Made by a program: the position numbers and the translations under genes
The notes under the pieces: generated by a model
Told to the model about the DNA's origin: nothing
The model's input: the letters and a program-made list of their open reading frames with translations, nothing else
The model's database searches: none
Origin: Metarhizium brunneum
Taxonomy: Eukaryota > Ascomycota > Sordariomycetes > Hypocreales > Clavicipitaceae
DNA: 64,000 nt
Reading direction: 5' to 3'
NCBI RefSeq assembly: GCF_013426205.1
Contig: NC_089426.1
Coordinates: 2,046,001-2,110,000 of the forward strand
Part shown: piece by piece, positions 21,917 through 33,034 of the stretch
Layout: each line of letters begins with the position of its first letter
Position numbering within the stretch: the first letter of the stretch is position 1

Positions 21917-24508
21917 ACGTGCTCATAGGGATGAGCGACGGGATGAGCGACGGTTGGCACATTGACGGTCAGCGTTTTGTTACTGCGTCACGACTGTCGT
22001 TTAGACTCATCTAAACTGGTGCGGTTATCTATTTGTTTGTTTTAGAGCGCTTGTAACCCACTCCCTCGGTTTCTCATTGGAGACCATTCCATGGCATTAG
22101 CATTGGCATATTTTGTTTGGCATTGTACAAAGACCAGGTACCATCTTGGGTAGAAACTGCATGCTGGAGCATCATTACTCTAGGGCATTAGGTTGGTTGA
22201 TCTTGCGACATGGGACACTCCGTCGATGTGAATTACAGACGGGATTCTTCTAATTGTTCTCGTTTATGCCATTCCACGTAGCTCTGGTGAATTGTGCATC
22301 ATGTAACCCAACTTTATGTGACGATGTCAAAACTTGGCGTGTGCCCCAATTGACCGAGGCAAAGTTCCAGACATGACATGGCTTAGCCGCAATGAACAAC
22401 AGTCACGCCAACACCTCGGGGAGTGTCCCGTTCATCGACAAATTCGTGATGCGAATGAGAAGACACATGTAAGTTGGTGAACCTCTACGGCGCCACCCGG
22501 AGCCCGGGTCCGAAGCAAAACCGGAATCCACGGGACCCGGGAAAAGCACCCACCAAGAGTACTCCGATAAGTTAGATTGGTTACTTGTTTGGCCATTGGC
22601 GTCTGGTGGCACCAGGTGGCCGGCCCGGGGCATTTGATAGGGGGGAAAGTGATGCGAGTGGACGCGCTGCATGACTAGTGGCAGTCTCGAGTCTTAAATC
22701 AATCAGGTGGGACGGGCCCTGGCCCACGTAAAGTGAGAATCATTGATCTCATGTGAGGTACTCCGTACTGAGCAGGTGCCATTGCCAAAGAGGCTCACAG
22801 TCTTGCTGCTGAGATCACATCGTTGAAGTGAAGCTTGATATTCTCCGACGAGTGAAAATTAACCCAGACAGGTACTGATTATAGCTGATAGCCTGTATCT
22901 ATGCGGCATTTGCTATCGTACCGGGTGTACACAGTCGATGGGAAGCAAATATCTGCGAGACTCCGATTTTGGAACCAGCAAGTGGTGTGGCAGTGGAGAC
23001 GGGGCCCGAGCCGGGCGGTTGGTTGCTGGGAGGATCTGCGCCGTCGAGAGTCGAAGCCGGAGGGGGGACCGGCTGGTTATTAAATAATTATTAGACCTTT
23101 GAATTAGACCTCGAAACCTCATATTGGTGCTTGGGAGGGCCACACCCCGGGTAGTGCGCAAGAAGGCGCAAATATTGTATGTATGCATGTTTTGATTCCG
23201 AGCTTGGATGTCCCAAAGGCCTTTTTGTTGTTCCACATGTGATTTGCCAGCTATGTGCTCACCGTCCTCCATGGCATGTTGGTTGTGCTGATGTATGGGT
23301 GTAAGACGGGGTATCGGAGAGGTGTCGTGTAAGCCGCTGGCCGGGACGCAACTGAACAGTGTGCTACCAGCGTAGTTAGTCATCAATTAGATAGAAGATG
23401 GGAATATGGAGTCTTATTGTAGCCATGATGAAATAAATGTGCACATTTGAAGTACCTAGTACCACTTGTCTCACCCCAAGCGGCAAAAAAGCCATCACCT
23501 GAGCATGACCAGATTCACACAAGCTGCTGCACGCCGAGCGCCGACGTCGGTGCTCCTGACGCCCTCCCGAAAGGCGTGGTCGGTGTGTTGCCGTGGCACA
23601 TCTGTCTCATTCCGTACGGCGCAAGGAGCTGGCATCGGTGTCTGCGCCCACGCTGCAGCGGGCAGTTCTGTACCGGAGAGTCACACTCTGGCTTGGCTGG
23701 CAGCTGGGTTCTAGTACTCCGTACTAGTTCTGGACAAGCCGGAATGTCGGAAAGCCCACCGAAGTACGTAACAACGATGTGCGGTAGCCAATGGGTTCCA
23801 GACGATGCGGGGGATCCTTGGAGCTGTGGTCAGGGATAGAGGGTGGATGCGATGTCGGTGGCTTCAAGGTCCGACTTTTGTGCGCAGAGTACTAGTGTAG
23901 GGACAGTGCAAAGCAATGGCTATGAGCTATTTGACGAGCTAGTACAGAGTAGGATGGCCATTGCGCAATTACAGCGATGTATTGGGCGTGTGGTAGGCTG
24001 ATTGGCGTAGGTAGAAGAAGACCGAAGATGGAAAAAAAAGTGTCATGGAGAAATGGTGTTTCACAATCTCGATCAAAGTGGCTGGAACGGCTACAAAGGC
24101 TGGAACGGCCAGTGGGTTCGGGGTCCGTCGCTAGTCTGCACAGTGCTGGCCAGCCGCCAAGTTAGGCAGGGGCGCCCAGAGCTCCCCGCATAATTTCCCC
24201 ATAGGTACAACCCACTGTGCATGTACATGTAGGCCGCTGTATACCGACGATAACAGATAAAAGGCATTGAAGCTCCGACGGCTCTTTCCAGCCTTGCTTC
24301 TTCCACCACACCCTTCAACATTTCTCGTGATCCTTCCTGCCAATTGAAGATCTGGGAACCTGCTTGACTACCCGCACCCAGATCTCGAGTCCATCTCGAG
24401 CTTCTGCATCCAAGTGCTCATACGTCGACACTGACTACAAACGCTTTCTCCCACTTACACAACTCTCTTGCACTTTCGCCACTCTCATCCACGCCCACAT
24501 ACGCCAAC
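21917..24508. other. Long intergenic region, CLC to GABA transaminase
   Basis: 2.6 kb with only short random frames. It holds TACTCCGTA motifs at 22759-22767 and 23715-23723, the second inside the palindromic stretch CTAGTACTCCGTACTAG. A GC-richer block at about 22490-22640 shows no coding sense. The pyrimidine-rich leader of the next gene starts around 24290. Confidence 0.55.
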
Positions 24509-26100
24509 ATGTCGGCCCTTCGTGCTGCTGGCGCGTCCCGGCCTGGCATGGTCCAGACGCTCCGGGCTGCCATGACCAAGCGTTCCTTTAACACCGCCGG
24601 TGCCATGCGCATGGGTGCTGCCAAGTCATTCCACAAGGACGAACCCGCTGCCCCCATCCTAAAGACCAGTATTCCAGGCCCCAAGGCTGCCGAGGCCGTC
24701 AAGGAGCTCGACGAAGTCTTCGAGACTCGCAGCATCAACATGATGACCGACTACACTCAGAGTGTGGGCAACTACATTGCCGATCCTGACGGCAACATGC
24801 TTCTGGATGTGTAAGTTACATTGCTCTGTTACTTGACCAGCTTGGGCTTTCCCGCTGCCGGTGACTTGTGCTGATGCTGCCGTTATCCAGTTATGCTCAG
24901 ATTGCCTCCATTCCAGTGGGGTACAACAATCCCGAGCTCCGAAAGGTTGCTCAGACCCCGGAGATGGTTGATGCCATCATCAATCGTCCCGCGTTGGGTA
25001 ACTTTCCCTCCCACACATGGGCCAACATCTTGAAGACTGGTATCCTGAAGGTTGCTCCCAAGGGCCTTAACAACGTCTACACCGCCATGGCCGGTTCCGA
25101 TGCCAACGAAATTGCCTACAAGGCTGCCTTCATGTATAAGCGACAAGTGGAACGAGGTGGCCCTGAAGTTGACTTCACTCCCCAAGAAATTGAGAGTGCA
25201 ATGAAGAACCAGGCCCCCGGCTCCGCGCAGCTTTCTATCTTGTCTTTCAAGACTAGCTTTCACGGCCGTTTGTTTGGTTGCCTGTCTACCACTCGCTCCA
25301 AGGCCATCCACAAGCTTGACATTCCTGCCTTTGACTGGCCCCAGGCGACTTTCCCCCAGCTCAAGTACCCACTTGACCAGCACGCCGAGGAGAACGCAAG
25401 GGCTGAACAGGCCAGCCTTGAAGAGGTTGAGCACTTGATCAAGACCTGGCACCTGCCTCCGGCTGCCGTTGTTATTGAGCCTATTCAGAGTGAGGGCGGC
25501 GACAACCACGCCAGTCCGGAATTTTTCCAGAAGCTCCGCGCCTTGACCCGCAAGCACAACGTTCTGCTCATTGTCGATGAGGTCCAGACTGGCGTCGGTG
25601 CTACCGGTAAGTTCTGGGCTCATGAGCACTGGAACCTCCAGGACCCTCCCGACATGGTTACCTTCTCCAAGAAGGCCCAGACTGCTGGTTACTACTACCG
25701 GTCCAAGGACTTGCGCCCCAACAAGCCTTACCGCCAGTTCAACACCTGGATGGGTGATCCATCCAAGGCCTTGCTTTTCCGTGGCATCATCAGCGAAATT
25801 GAGCGCCTCGATCTCGTGAACCATACCGCCAAGGTCGGCAACTATTTATACGGCAAGCTTGAGGGTCTTGCTAGCAAGTACCCCGATCAATTCCAGAACC
25901 TCCGCGGTAAGGGCCAGGGTACCTTCATCGCTTTCGACAACCCCAAACGCGATGAGTTCCTCGTCAAGGCCAAGAGCTTTGGAATCAACATTGGTGGCAG
26001 CGGTGCCAATGCCGTTCGTCTTCGCCCCATGCTGACCTTCCAGGAACATCATGCCGATATTCTCATTGAGGCTCTTGAGAAGATTGTCAAGGCTTTGTAA
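24509..26100 (+). CDS. gatA: 4-aminobutyrate aminotransferase (GABA transaminase), mitochondrial
   Basis: Two exons, 24509-24810 and 24891-26100, encode 503 residues; the 80-nt intron splits D-V-Y-A-Q. The N-terminal 40 residues are rich in Ala, Arg and Ser and poor in acids, as expected for a mitochondrial presequence. Class III aminotransferase features follow: Y-N-N-P near the start of the fold, the A-M-A-G-S-D-A-N-E substrate/PLP-phosphate loop, S-F-H-G-R-L-F-G, then V-D-E-V-Q-T-G-V-G with the PLP-pairing Asp, and T-F-S-K-K-A-Q-T-A-G with the Schiff-base lysine. The enzyme moves the amino group of GABA to 2-oxoglutarate, giving succinic semialdehyde for the GABA shunt. Strong codon bias suggests high expression. 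Long antisense frames here are shadows of that bias. Confidence 0.97.
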
Positions 26101-27105
26101 GGCCCGAGGCAATGATTGACATATGGGTAACTTAATTATGGGCAATGCATAGCGGAACGAAAGGACTTGGAGAGCTTGGTCCTTTCAAACAGAAATAGCC
26201 ACAGGGAAATGAAGGCATGAGGATTTGGTTGACTTAAAAATATCCAATTATGGAGTACTTAACGGGAGTGAAACGCAACTCGGGAGTCTTGTGTGATCTT
26301 GTACTACTTGGTTAGGGCTGTGCAACGAAAGTTTTGGCCTTTAACTGAGATAAGGGAGCGATTTGGAATGCAAAATTTAAACAAGGTCCCACGACATCGA
26401 TTAACATAATATCATGTTCTGGGAGTTTAATATAGCGTGTCATGTAATGCTTTTAGTCAAACCGACTCCCTGGCTAGGATAAATGATAGCAACAATTGGT
26501 GTTCGGAGTGGATTTTGACGTTCTCTTCTCGTGCGTATGGTTCTGCCAAAGTCCACAAATGCCACTCCTCGTTCCACTTGGCTCATCGACATCGTATCGT
26601 ACATGCCACCGTGATTGAACAACCACAATCAACACTGCAGTCTTTCACACTCAAAAGCATAATGCTTAAGGTCAATAAGTCAACAGCCGTTCAATTTCGC
26701 TCCGAAACATAAACAGAATTTTGAGGAAATTCACACAAAACTTAAAGAATTGAAAGCCACAATGCCAAGGCATATTGTACATAGGAACCGTACGCTACTG
26801 TATGGCAAACACGTCATAGCACCGGTTCTGTGCCGTCAAATATGAGCCAGAGAACCAAAATCAATCCGGCATGTGAATGGAATGAAGGTCGTGCTCAAGT
26901 CTCAGACTAAGCCGCTATACACACGAGGCCATAGTTAATGTGCCTCCGTATTCGCAATGGGAATTCACCGTATGGTTGGCCGCTCCAGGCAGGTAGGTAG
27001 CCACACTCAGAAGAGTTTTGAAATAGAAAACAGAAAATGATTATTCAAAGCCGACGTCATAACGGTCTTGGACAACGTTGTTGGCGGTGTCGGCTGTCAA
27101 GGACG
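26101..27105. other. Intergenic, between convergent genes
   Basis: AT-rich 3' regions of GABA transaminase and of the minus-strand AT-hook gene. No gene, RNA or repeat recognised. Confidence 0.5.
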
Positions 27106-27429
27106 TCAGGGGAGTCCGTCTTGTTGCCTATCACTAAAATCGCACATCATGTTGGGATCAATGACGTCCTGATATTGATCCTCGAGAATGGTGGGCTCAT
27201 AGCAAGTTTGTAAGCTTGGGAATCCATCCCCCTCTTGCATATTGCTCAAGTTCCAGGGCTGTGTGTCTTGCACTGTGGTACTGCCTGGGTTATCCAAAAC
27301 ATGCTTGTCCGCTGGTCTTCGATGGCTCTCGGATGGCGTCTTCGCAGGCATCTCATCAAGACTGACAGAACGCCAACGACTCATGAGCGACAAGATCCGA
27401 GCTGCTGTCGGCATCTCATGTGCGAAATC
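27106..27429 (-). other. In-frame open continuation of AT-hook gene after TAG
   Basis: 107 codons plus a stop, in the same frame as the AT-hook gene's last exon and directly after its TAG. Composition looks protein-like: R-W-R-S-V-S-L-D-E-M-P, P-S-E-S-H, then acidic D-Q-Y-Q-D-V-I-D-P. It could be the original C-terminus, cut off by a nonsense change, or used by readthrough. It has an internal ATG at 27414 but no promoter evidence. Confidence 0.45.
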
Positions 27430-28262
27430 CTATGTCGCGGAACTTGATACGACAGAGCTTGTAGAAAGAGTACTGGGGTTGGCTGGCTGAGGTTGCCCAA
27501 GAGGCGTGACCATCTTTCGCTTCTTCGCCTTTCTTGTATCGACGGTCGCAAATAGTGACAACCCTGGCTGAGCTGGATTGTTGAGTGGATGTGGAATGGC
27601 AGGCAGAATTGGTCTGTGTCCAGTGCCGTGTTGCATACGAGGAGCTATGTGTGGTGGAAGATTTGGACGAAGATCTCTCTTGGCTTTATCAGCCCGAGAC
27701 GGACGGCCTCGTTTCTTGGGTTTTGTTGTTGATTGCGGCGGAGGCATGGCAACTTGATTCTGCTCAAGTCCCTTTGATGGTCGAGGGAGGATCGGAACGG
27801 GTACATTTGAAACGGGAGGTGATAAATGCTGGGTATTCAAGCTAGTTGTGTCGCCCGCGACGCTAGAATCGGCTTCTTTCAGAACAGGCTCGCCTTGGCT
27901 GCTTGTTGATAGCCTTTTGGAATTCGAAGAAGGGCCGCCCATATGCTCTACAACTTGCATACACTGATTCATATTGCGACCTATCGAAACATTAGATATT
28001 GTTTAGAAAAAAATGTTGACGGTTGTTGGATGATAAGGGTAATTCGCATACCAAGCGGGAGCTGCATCCTCATCCAATCAGGGTCAACACGATTGGTGTT
28101 TATGAAGGCCAGCAAAAGGTCGATTTTGACAGTACTGGATTTTATAATCTCAGCGAGAACAAATCGCTGCAAGACGAATATTAATATCGGAACTTCCCAT
28201 CGTTCGATCCTCAAAATCACTACCAGACATACCTTTTCATCCTGCGTAAAGGAGAGCTCCAT
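27430..28262 (-). CDS. AT-hook protein, conserved fungal hypothetical
   Basis: Three exons on the minus strand, 28233-28262, 28052-28166 and 27430-27980, join in frame to 231 residues. Intron borders are good (GTATGT...TTGCAG and GTATGC...GATAG), restoring D-E-K-R-F-V-L-A-E and L-P-L-G-R-N-M-N-Q. The N-terminal 55 residues look like a small helical domain (E-I-I-K-S-S-T ... D-P-D-W-M-R-M-Q-L-P-L). The middle is a Pro/Ser-rich linker, and K-P-K-K-R-G-R-P-S-R is a canonical AT-hook that inserts in the minor groove of AT-rich DNA, followed by a basic K-A-K-K-R-K. A nuclear DNA-binding or chromatin role is inferred. The gene ends at a TAG (27430-27432), but the frame then continues open for 107 codons to 27106; see findings. 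No experimentally named homologue is known to me. Confidence 0.8.
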
Positions 28263-31200
28263 GGTTCTATATGAGTTGTCTAATAGAAACGAAACAATTC
28301 GCCAGGAAGACTAGAAGAAGAAAAAACCACAAAGCAAACTGTACCCGGACCCTGACAACTCTCGGATACGCATCGGTGGTATTGCTGTTGGGCTCATGAA
28401 GTGAAGTGAAGGTGACCCGGGCAGGAGAAGAATAGGAGTGTTGTCGCTATTTCCCCACCATTGAAGACATTATTGTTTTGGCGTTTCTTTGACCGTAGAT
28501 GACTTTGACGAACCACAGAATCATCTATAGTTAACAAAAGTCCAAACAATCAGATTCGCTAAACAAACGATACCGCAGCTCCTGCCCGTTTCTTACTATT
28601 ATGCGAAAGGTTGGTTGTTGGGCAGAGCTTCCTTCGACCCCTCCCCCCTTTTCACATGGAAACGGTTGGAGCTGACTTTGGAAAAATTAGACAATACAAG
28701 GCTGCAGCTGTGCGGCTTTTCAACAGACACCCTGGGGGAAAGGGTCGGTCGTCGAGTTTGTGACACCCAGCAAGATGTCTCTCTGTGCGCTGAGAGCAGA
28801 CAGACAATGGGTAGAAGGAGTAGGGGTGAGGCGGCAAATGGGTCGTGTAATGCTGATCCGCGACATGCAGGCGATAGTAGCGCTAATACGAAGCACAGAT
28901 CAAGGGATGTTGCGTGTCTGCGAGACCGTAGAAGCGCGGGACAAGGTACTTGAAATATGTAGTGTTAACCGGTTCATTTCTGGTCGGTTGCAAACGAGAC
29001 ACGCAAGTATTGGGAGGCGAGCTCTATCTTTGGGTAGGGGACCACGGTTCCTTCGCGACGTATAGCTTGACCAGCCCCGCGGCTCATGGATACCACCTCG
29101 CTATTCTTGATGGCGCGGCACTCTGAACGGTGACGGTGGTGGTGCGGACGAAGAATGACCAGGGTCACAGCGAGCATGGGTCAAGAGGCGACAAGATGGA
29201 GGAGCAGCGATGGAGAGAACAGATAATGTGGAAGCTCTCCCAGTTGGATGCCACACTACTTCTGTCGCCGTCGAGCCCAGATACAGACGAGTATTCATGT
29301 ATCGGAGAGACGAGTCCTCATGACGGAACCATGCAGCGGTATATGGACTGTTCCGAGATCCTACACTTCAATGGCGGCCTCTTATGCGCTGAATAAAGGT
29401 CAGCTGGTTGCCACACTTGGTAACCACGACTAGGCCAGCTTTGCCCAACTGTGTAAAGGAGTTTGCTGTCCGTACGTCAGCAGCTGTGGCCAAGCTAAGC
29501 AAAGTGCCGGGGACACCTGTGAGTCTTCCGGTGGCGAGTAACTATTTATGACAAAAGTTAACTTCAGCCTAACTCTACTGGCCAAAGATGGCTTCGGTGC
29601 GGACCGATTGGTATCTCGGCCAACAAACGGCCCCCCCGGTTGTCCAGTGTCAAGGGCATGTCCAGGAAGTCTCAAGTCGCTTAAAGACTCGTGGAGTCTT
29701 TTTTTTAGTCTGTTCAAGGCGCCAGGGACCCATGGCTTCTGTGGTGTGCGTATGTATGTTTATCTTGTGCAAATCCCACGTCGCATAATTGTCATTTGAT
29801 AATAGCAGACTCCCAGTCGATCTATGCTTGCCCTTGGTCGAAGTGGGGATGGTTCAAGAGATTTTGCCAACTCTATTGAGGAGTTGGCTTTGTTCAGGAC
29901 TTCAAGGCCACTTTGGTCGTCAATACCTAGAAAAGCGTCGGCTTGTGAACAAAGAAATGCACAAAGAAAAAGAGAATATGACATGGCCGTCTGCCACACT
30001 CGATGCAGCCGTGGTGACACTCGACCCACCGTCGTCGTTCTGTACAAGGTGTATGGAGTCCACGCACACGGTCGACGCTATGCAAGTCGATTGTGCGGAA
30101 TTCCAGGTGTCTAGATCCCGTCCGAAGTCACCTACATTACACCTGCCTTGCGGTGACTTGCAGTCTGCAGCTTAACGGGGAAAGTCTCTATGTTGACCAA
30201 GGCATGGCCAATCCCACGATCAATCTGGAGCGCCTGACATGTCTCGGTCCCCCTCCCACCCTGTCCATGGCAATCATGGTAGACGCCAACTTGGCTCGTG
30301 TCTCGCCGCAGCTGGGCTGCATCGCCGCGCTTCTCGCGCTCACACCATGGATGTGCTTTTGAATGCCCAACCCTTGTCGAGGACGCGAGTTGATGACCTG
30401 GGGCGTTTCCTCCGGGCAGATGTGGTGTCAAATGTGGTGTCAAAATCGGTGTGAGTGTTGCTACAGAAGGTGTCGTGGGAGACGCGGCGAGAGACCCCGT
30501 TCGTGTAAGTGACCGCGTGACTGTTTTGCTGTGATCAAATGGGATCCGTGACTCAATCGAAGAGCGTTCACGTTCACCCCCAGTTGATCCGCCTGACCGT
30601 ACCAATCAGAGTCTCCTTGCATCTAGCGGTCTCAGCACAATCCACATGTTCATTCAGAAGGGTTGTTGACTGCACATGGCAGGCTGTCGTTGCCAGTCGA
30701 TGTAGGCAAGCTTACCGTAACTATTTTGTAGGCATCGGCGGCCGCTTTGAGAGGCCCCCCATTTTGGATGCATAGGGAACATGCGACTCGTCGGCATGTA
30801 CGACCTAGGTAGGGTGATGTCAAAAATCACACCTCCTCCGGTTTGGATAGCACCTCCATTACAAAAGATGAAGAAAGTCGGGGACATGACGACCACTTTG
30901 AGATTTGAGGGGATTCGAGAAGAAAACCCGAGTTGTTGGCAAGCTCTGCAGCCCGACCGCCTTTTATAACATTTCGGTCGCTCCTTCTCAGCGAAGCCTG
31001 GTACACCAAGCACGCCTAATCGCCCATGCAAAGTGAGTTGGCAAATCTTGAAAGACCCACCCAAGCCAATTCGAAGGAGTCTTCTCTCCTCCTTCACGGT
31101 TGCAATGGCTCAAACCTGTCTAGACGTTTGATTCCTGCAAGGTTTGTGTCGTTCTGAAACCTACTGCCCACTATGGCCCAATGGCCTGGTTCAATTGCTC

Positions 31201-32584
31201 TTGCATATTGCATGCTGCTTCTTTACATGCAGGTCAACGATTGCGACCTGCCAGGAACCCTTGATGGACAGCTGGGGATCGAGATGACAGTTGACAGTTC
31301 CGAAAACTACCAATTGTTACACAGCGCCATAAGATGGGGTGACGCAGAAGTGTTATTCGATGCGGCATTCTGCGGCTTCACATCAATTGCCCGATGGAGA
31401 AGTCCTTGTTCCCGGCCGACGCGGTACGCAAGGTACTTTGATCCGATCTCGATACTACCTTTCTGGACTACCAGAATTGAGCCGCCATATTACCGCATGG
31501 CTTTTGGCTTGTCATTCATTGCCTTGGATCACTACGCAAACTCAACTTGCGGGAATAGTTTTTCATTCGAGAGCTTTGCGACTGTTGCAGGAAACTTACT
31601 AGAGCTGAGGACGTGAATGTGACAACGTCACCCGGGCGAGATGTTGACTCTACAGAACTTAATACTAGTAAAAAGATGGCTAGTATCGAATCTCGAACCA
31701 CTCCATTGTCTAGTCATGATACTGGGACCAGACACAGAGGCTGTGCAGAGGCGTCAGAGGCTTACGACACAGATGATTCTGCCACTTACAACTAACTCGT
31801 CGCGTGTGCTACCATGGCTTGTAGATTTAATATTTGTTAGATATAATTGCTTTCTCCTGATTGGAAAGGGTTTCTTGCTGACTAGCATGTACATGGTATA
31901 TTGGTCTGGTGCTAACTACGGTATGCTCACGATATCTGAGCCGAAGGCGGAGCCTACTTCGTGAAATGCTGCAACTGGCAAGATATTGCAGCATCGCCGC
32001 ACTCGCAATGAGAAAAATATAACATTTTGCTGTTAGTCCCTCATGCTCTGGCCCAGTGCCGTCTGCGAATGCGAATTGATTTTGCTCTAGGCAGGATTTG
32101 GGAGTGCCCAACGTCGTGGGTTGAAGAAGTCACTTGGTATTCCAATCATGGTACACAACCAACGCCACATAATACAGCTGAAGGCGCCAACTAATTGCCA
32201 TTGGACCTTGGCTCTGTCACATCGCTATGTTTTGTGCTTGTTGCCTAACCCCTAACCAATCGCACCAGAATTAACGGCAGCATGCAAGTTGCCTTGAAGA
32301 AACACGCAAGAAATAAACGCAGCTAGGGCCAATCTGTTACCCATGGCGGATGTGTAAGTGAAACGCCTCTCATAAATAAGCAGTCGGCACGCTATGTTGA
32401 ATCTATAAATTGCCTCCATTTCTCCTCATTGGGGTTTGGAACCTCGTCCAGCAATCTCAATTTGAGCAACAAAGCTCACTCGATTGACGTCGCAAGCAGG
32501 CATCTATACTGCACCCACATCGACGTTGTGTCTGCGTATTGTAGCAAACTTTGCCAACTTCGAATCTAAACAGAACTACCAACG
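28263..32584. other. Long gene-poor region (4.3 kb)
   Basis: Many overlapping short frames on both strands, none with recognisable domains, splice structure or consistent codon use. The longest plus-strand frame (31173-31616, 147 codons) has a hydrophobic start but nothing to support it. A direct repeat of GTGGTGTCAAA occurs near 30422-30442. The leader of the YCII gene begins around 32400. Confidence 0.55.
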
Positions 32585-33034
32585 ATGCCTCGGTTTGCCT
32601 TCCTCGTCGTTGCTGACGCCATGAGCGATCAACCAAATCTCGAAATCCCCACAGAGATGTTGGATGCCATGACCACTTTCAATGAGAAGATGGCTGATGA
32701 GGGCGTGCTTCTCCATGCTGATGGCTTCACACCCTCATCTGACGGGGGCTATCGGCTCAAGTTTGGTGGTTCGTCTGGGCCAGAAGTCATCCCTGGTCCC
32801 TTTGATCTGTCAAAAGAAGACCACGTTTGCGGATACTGGATTGTCAATGTAAAGAACGCTGAGGAGGCGCTAGACTGGGCCAAGCGAGTTCCTTTCCCGG
32901 AGGGACAACTGCTTGTCCGTAAGCTCTCTGATGGATGTGATTTGGGGAAGAGTTTCACGCCTGAGTTGATGGAGCGCGAGAAAAAGCTGAAGCTGAAGAT
33001 GCTGGAGAACCTAAAGAAGGCGGCCAATGAGTAA
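32585..33034 (+). CDS. YCII-related domain protein
   Basis: Single exon, 149 residues. It begins M-P-R-F-A-F-L-V-V-A-D and has the ferredoxin-like alpha/beta layout of YCII/DGPF proteins: F-N-E-K-M-A-D-E-G-V-L-L-H-A-D-G-F, then G-P-F-D-L-S-K-E and G-Y-W-I-V-N-V-K-N-A-E-E-A-L-D-W-A. In bacteria these domains are small enzyme-like or regulatory units with a conserved His-Asp pair; the G-x-L-x-x-A-D-G-F element is kept here. A basic helical tail (K-K-L-K-L-K-M-L) ends the protein. It stands alone between two large gene-free regions. The true substrate or role is unknown in fungi. Confidence 0.88.
   Translation: MPRFAFLVVADAMSDQPNLEIPTEMLDAMTTFNEKMADEGVLLHADGFTPSSDGGYRLKFGGSSGPEVIPGPFDLSKEDHVCGYWIVNVKNAEEALDWAKRVPFPEGQLLVRKLSDGCDLGKSFTPELMEREKKLKLKMLENLKKAANE

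Noticed and set aside
24883..25824. Minus-strand open frame of 313 codons opposite GABA transaminase
   Set aside because: Mirror of the biased codon use of the real gene; no motif and no splice or promoter sign.
31173..31616. 147-codon plus-strand frame
   Set aside because: Hydrophobic start but no clear signal peptide cleavage or domain; the surrounding 4 kb shows no gene signals.
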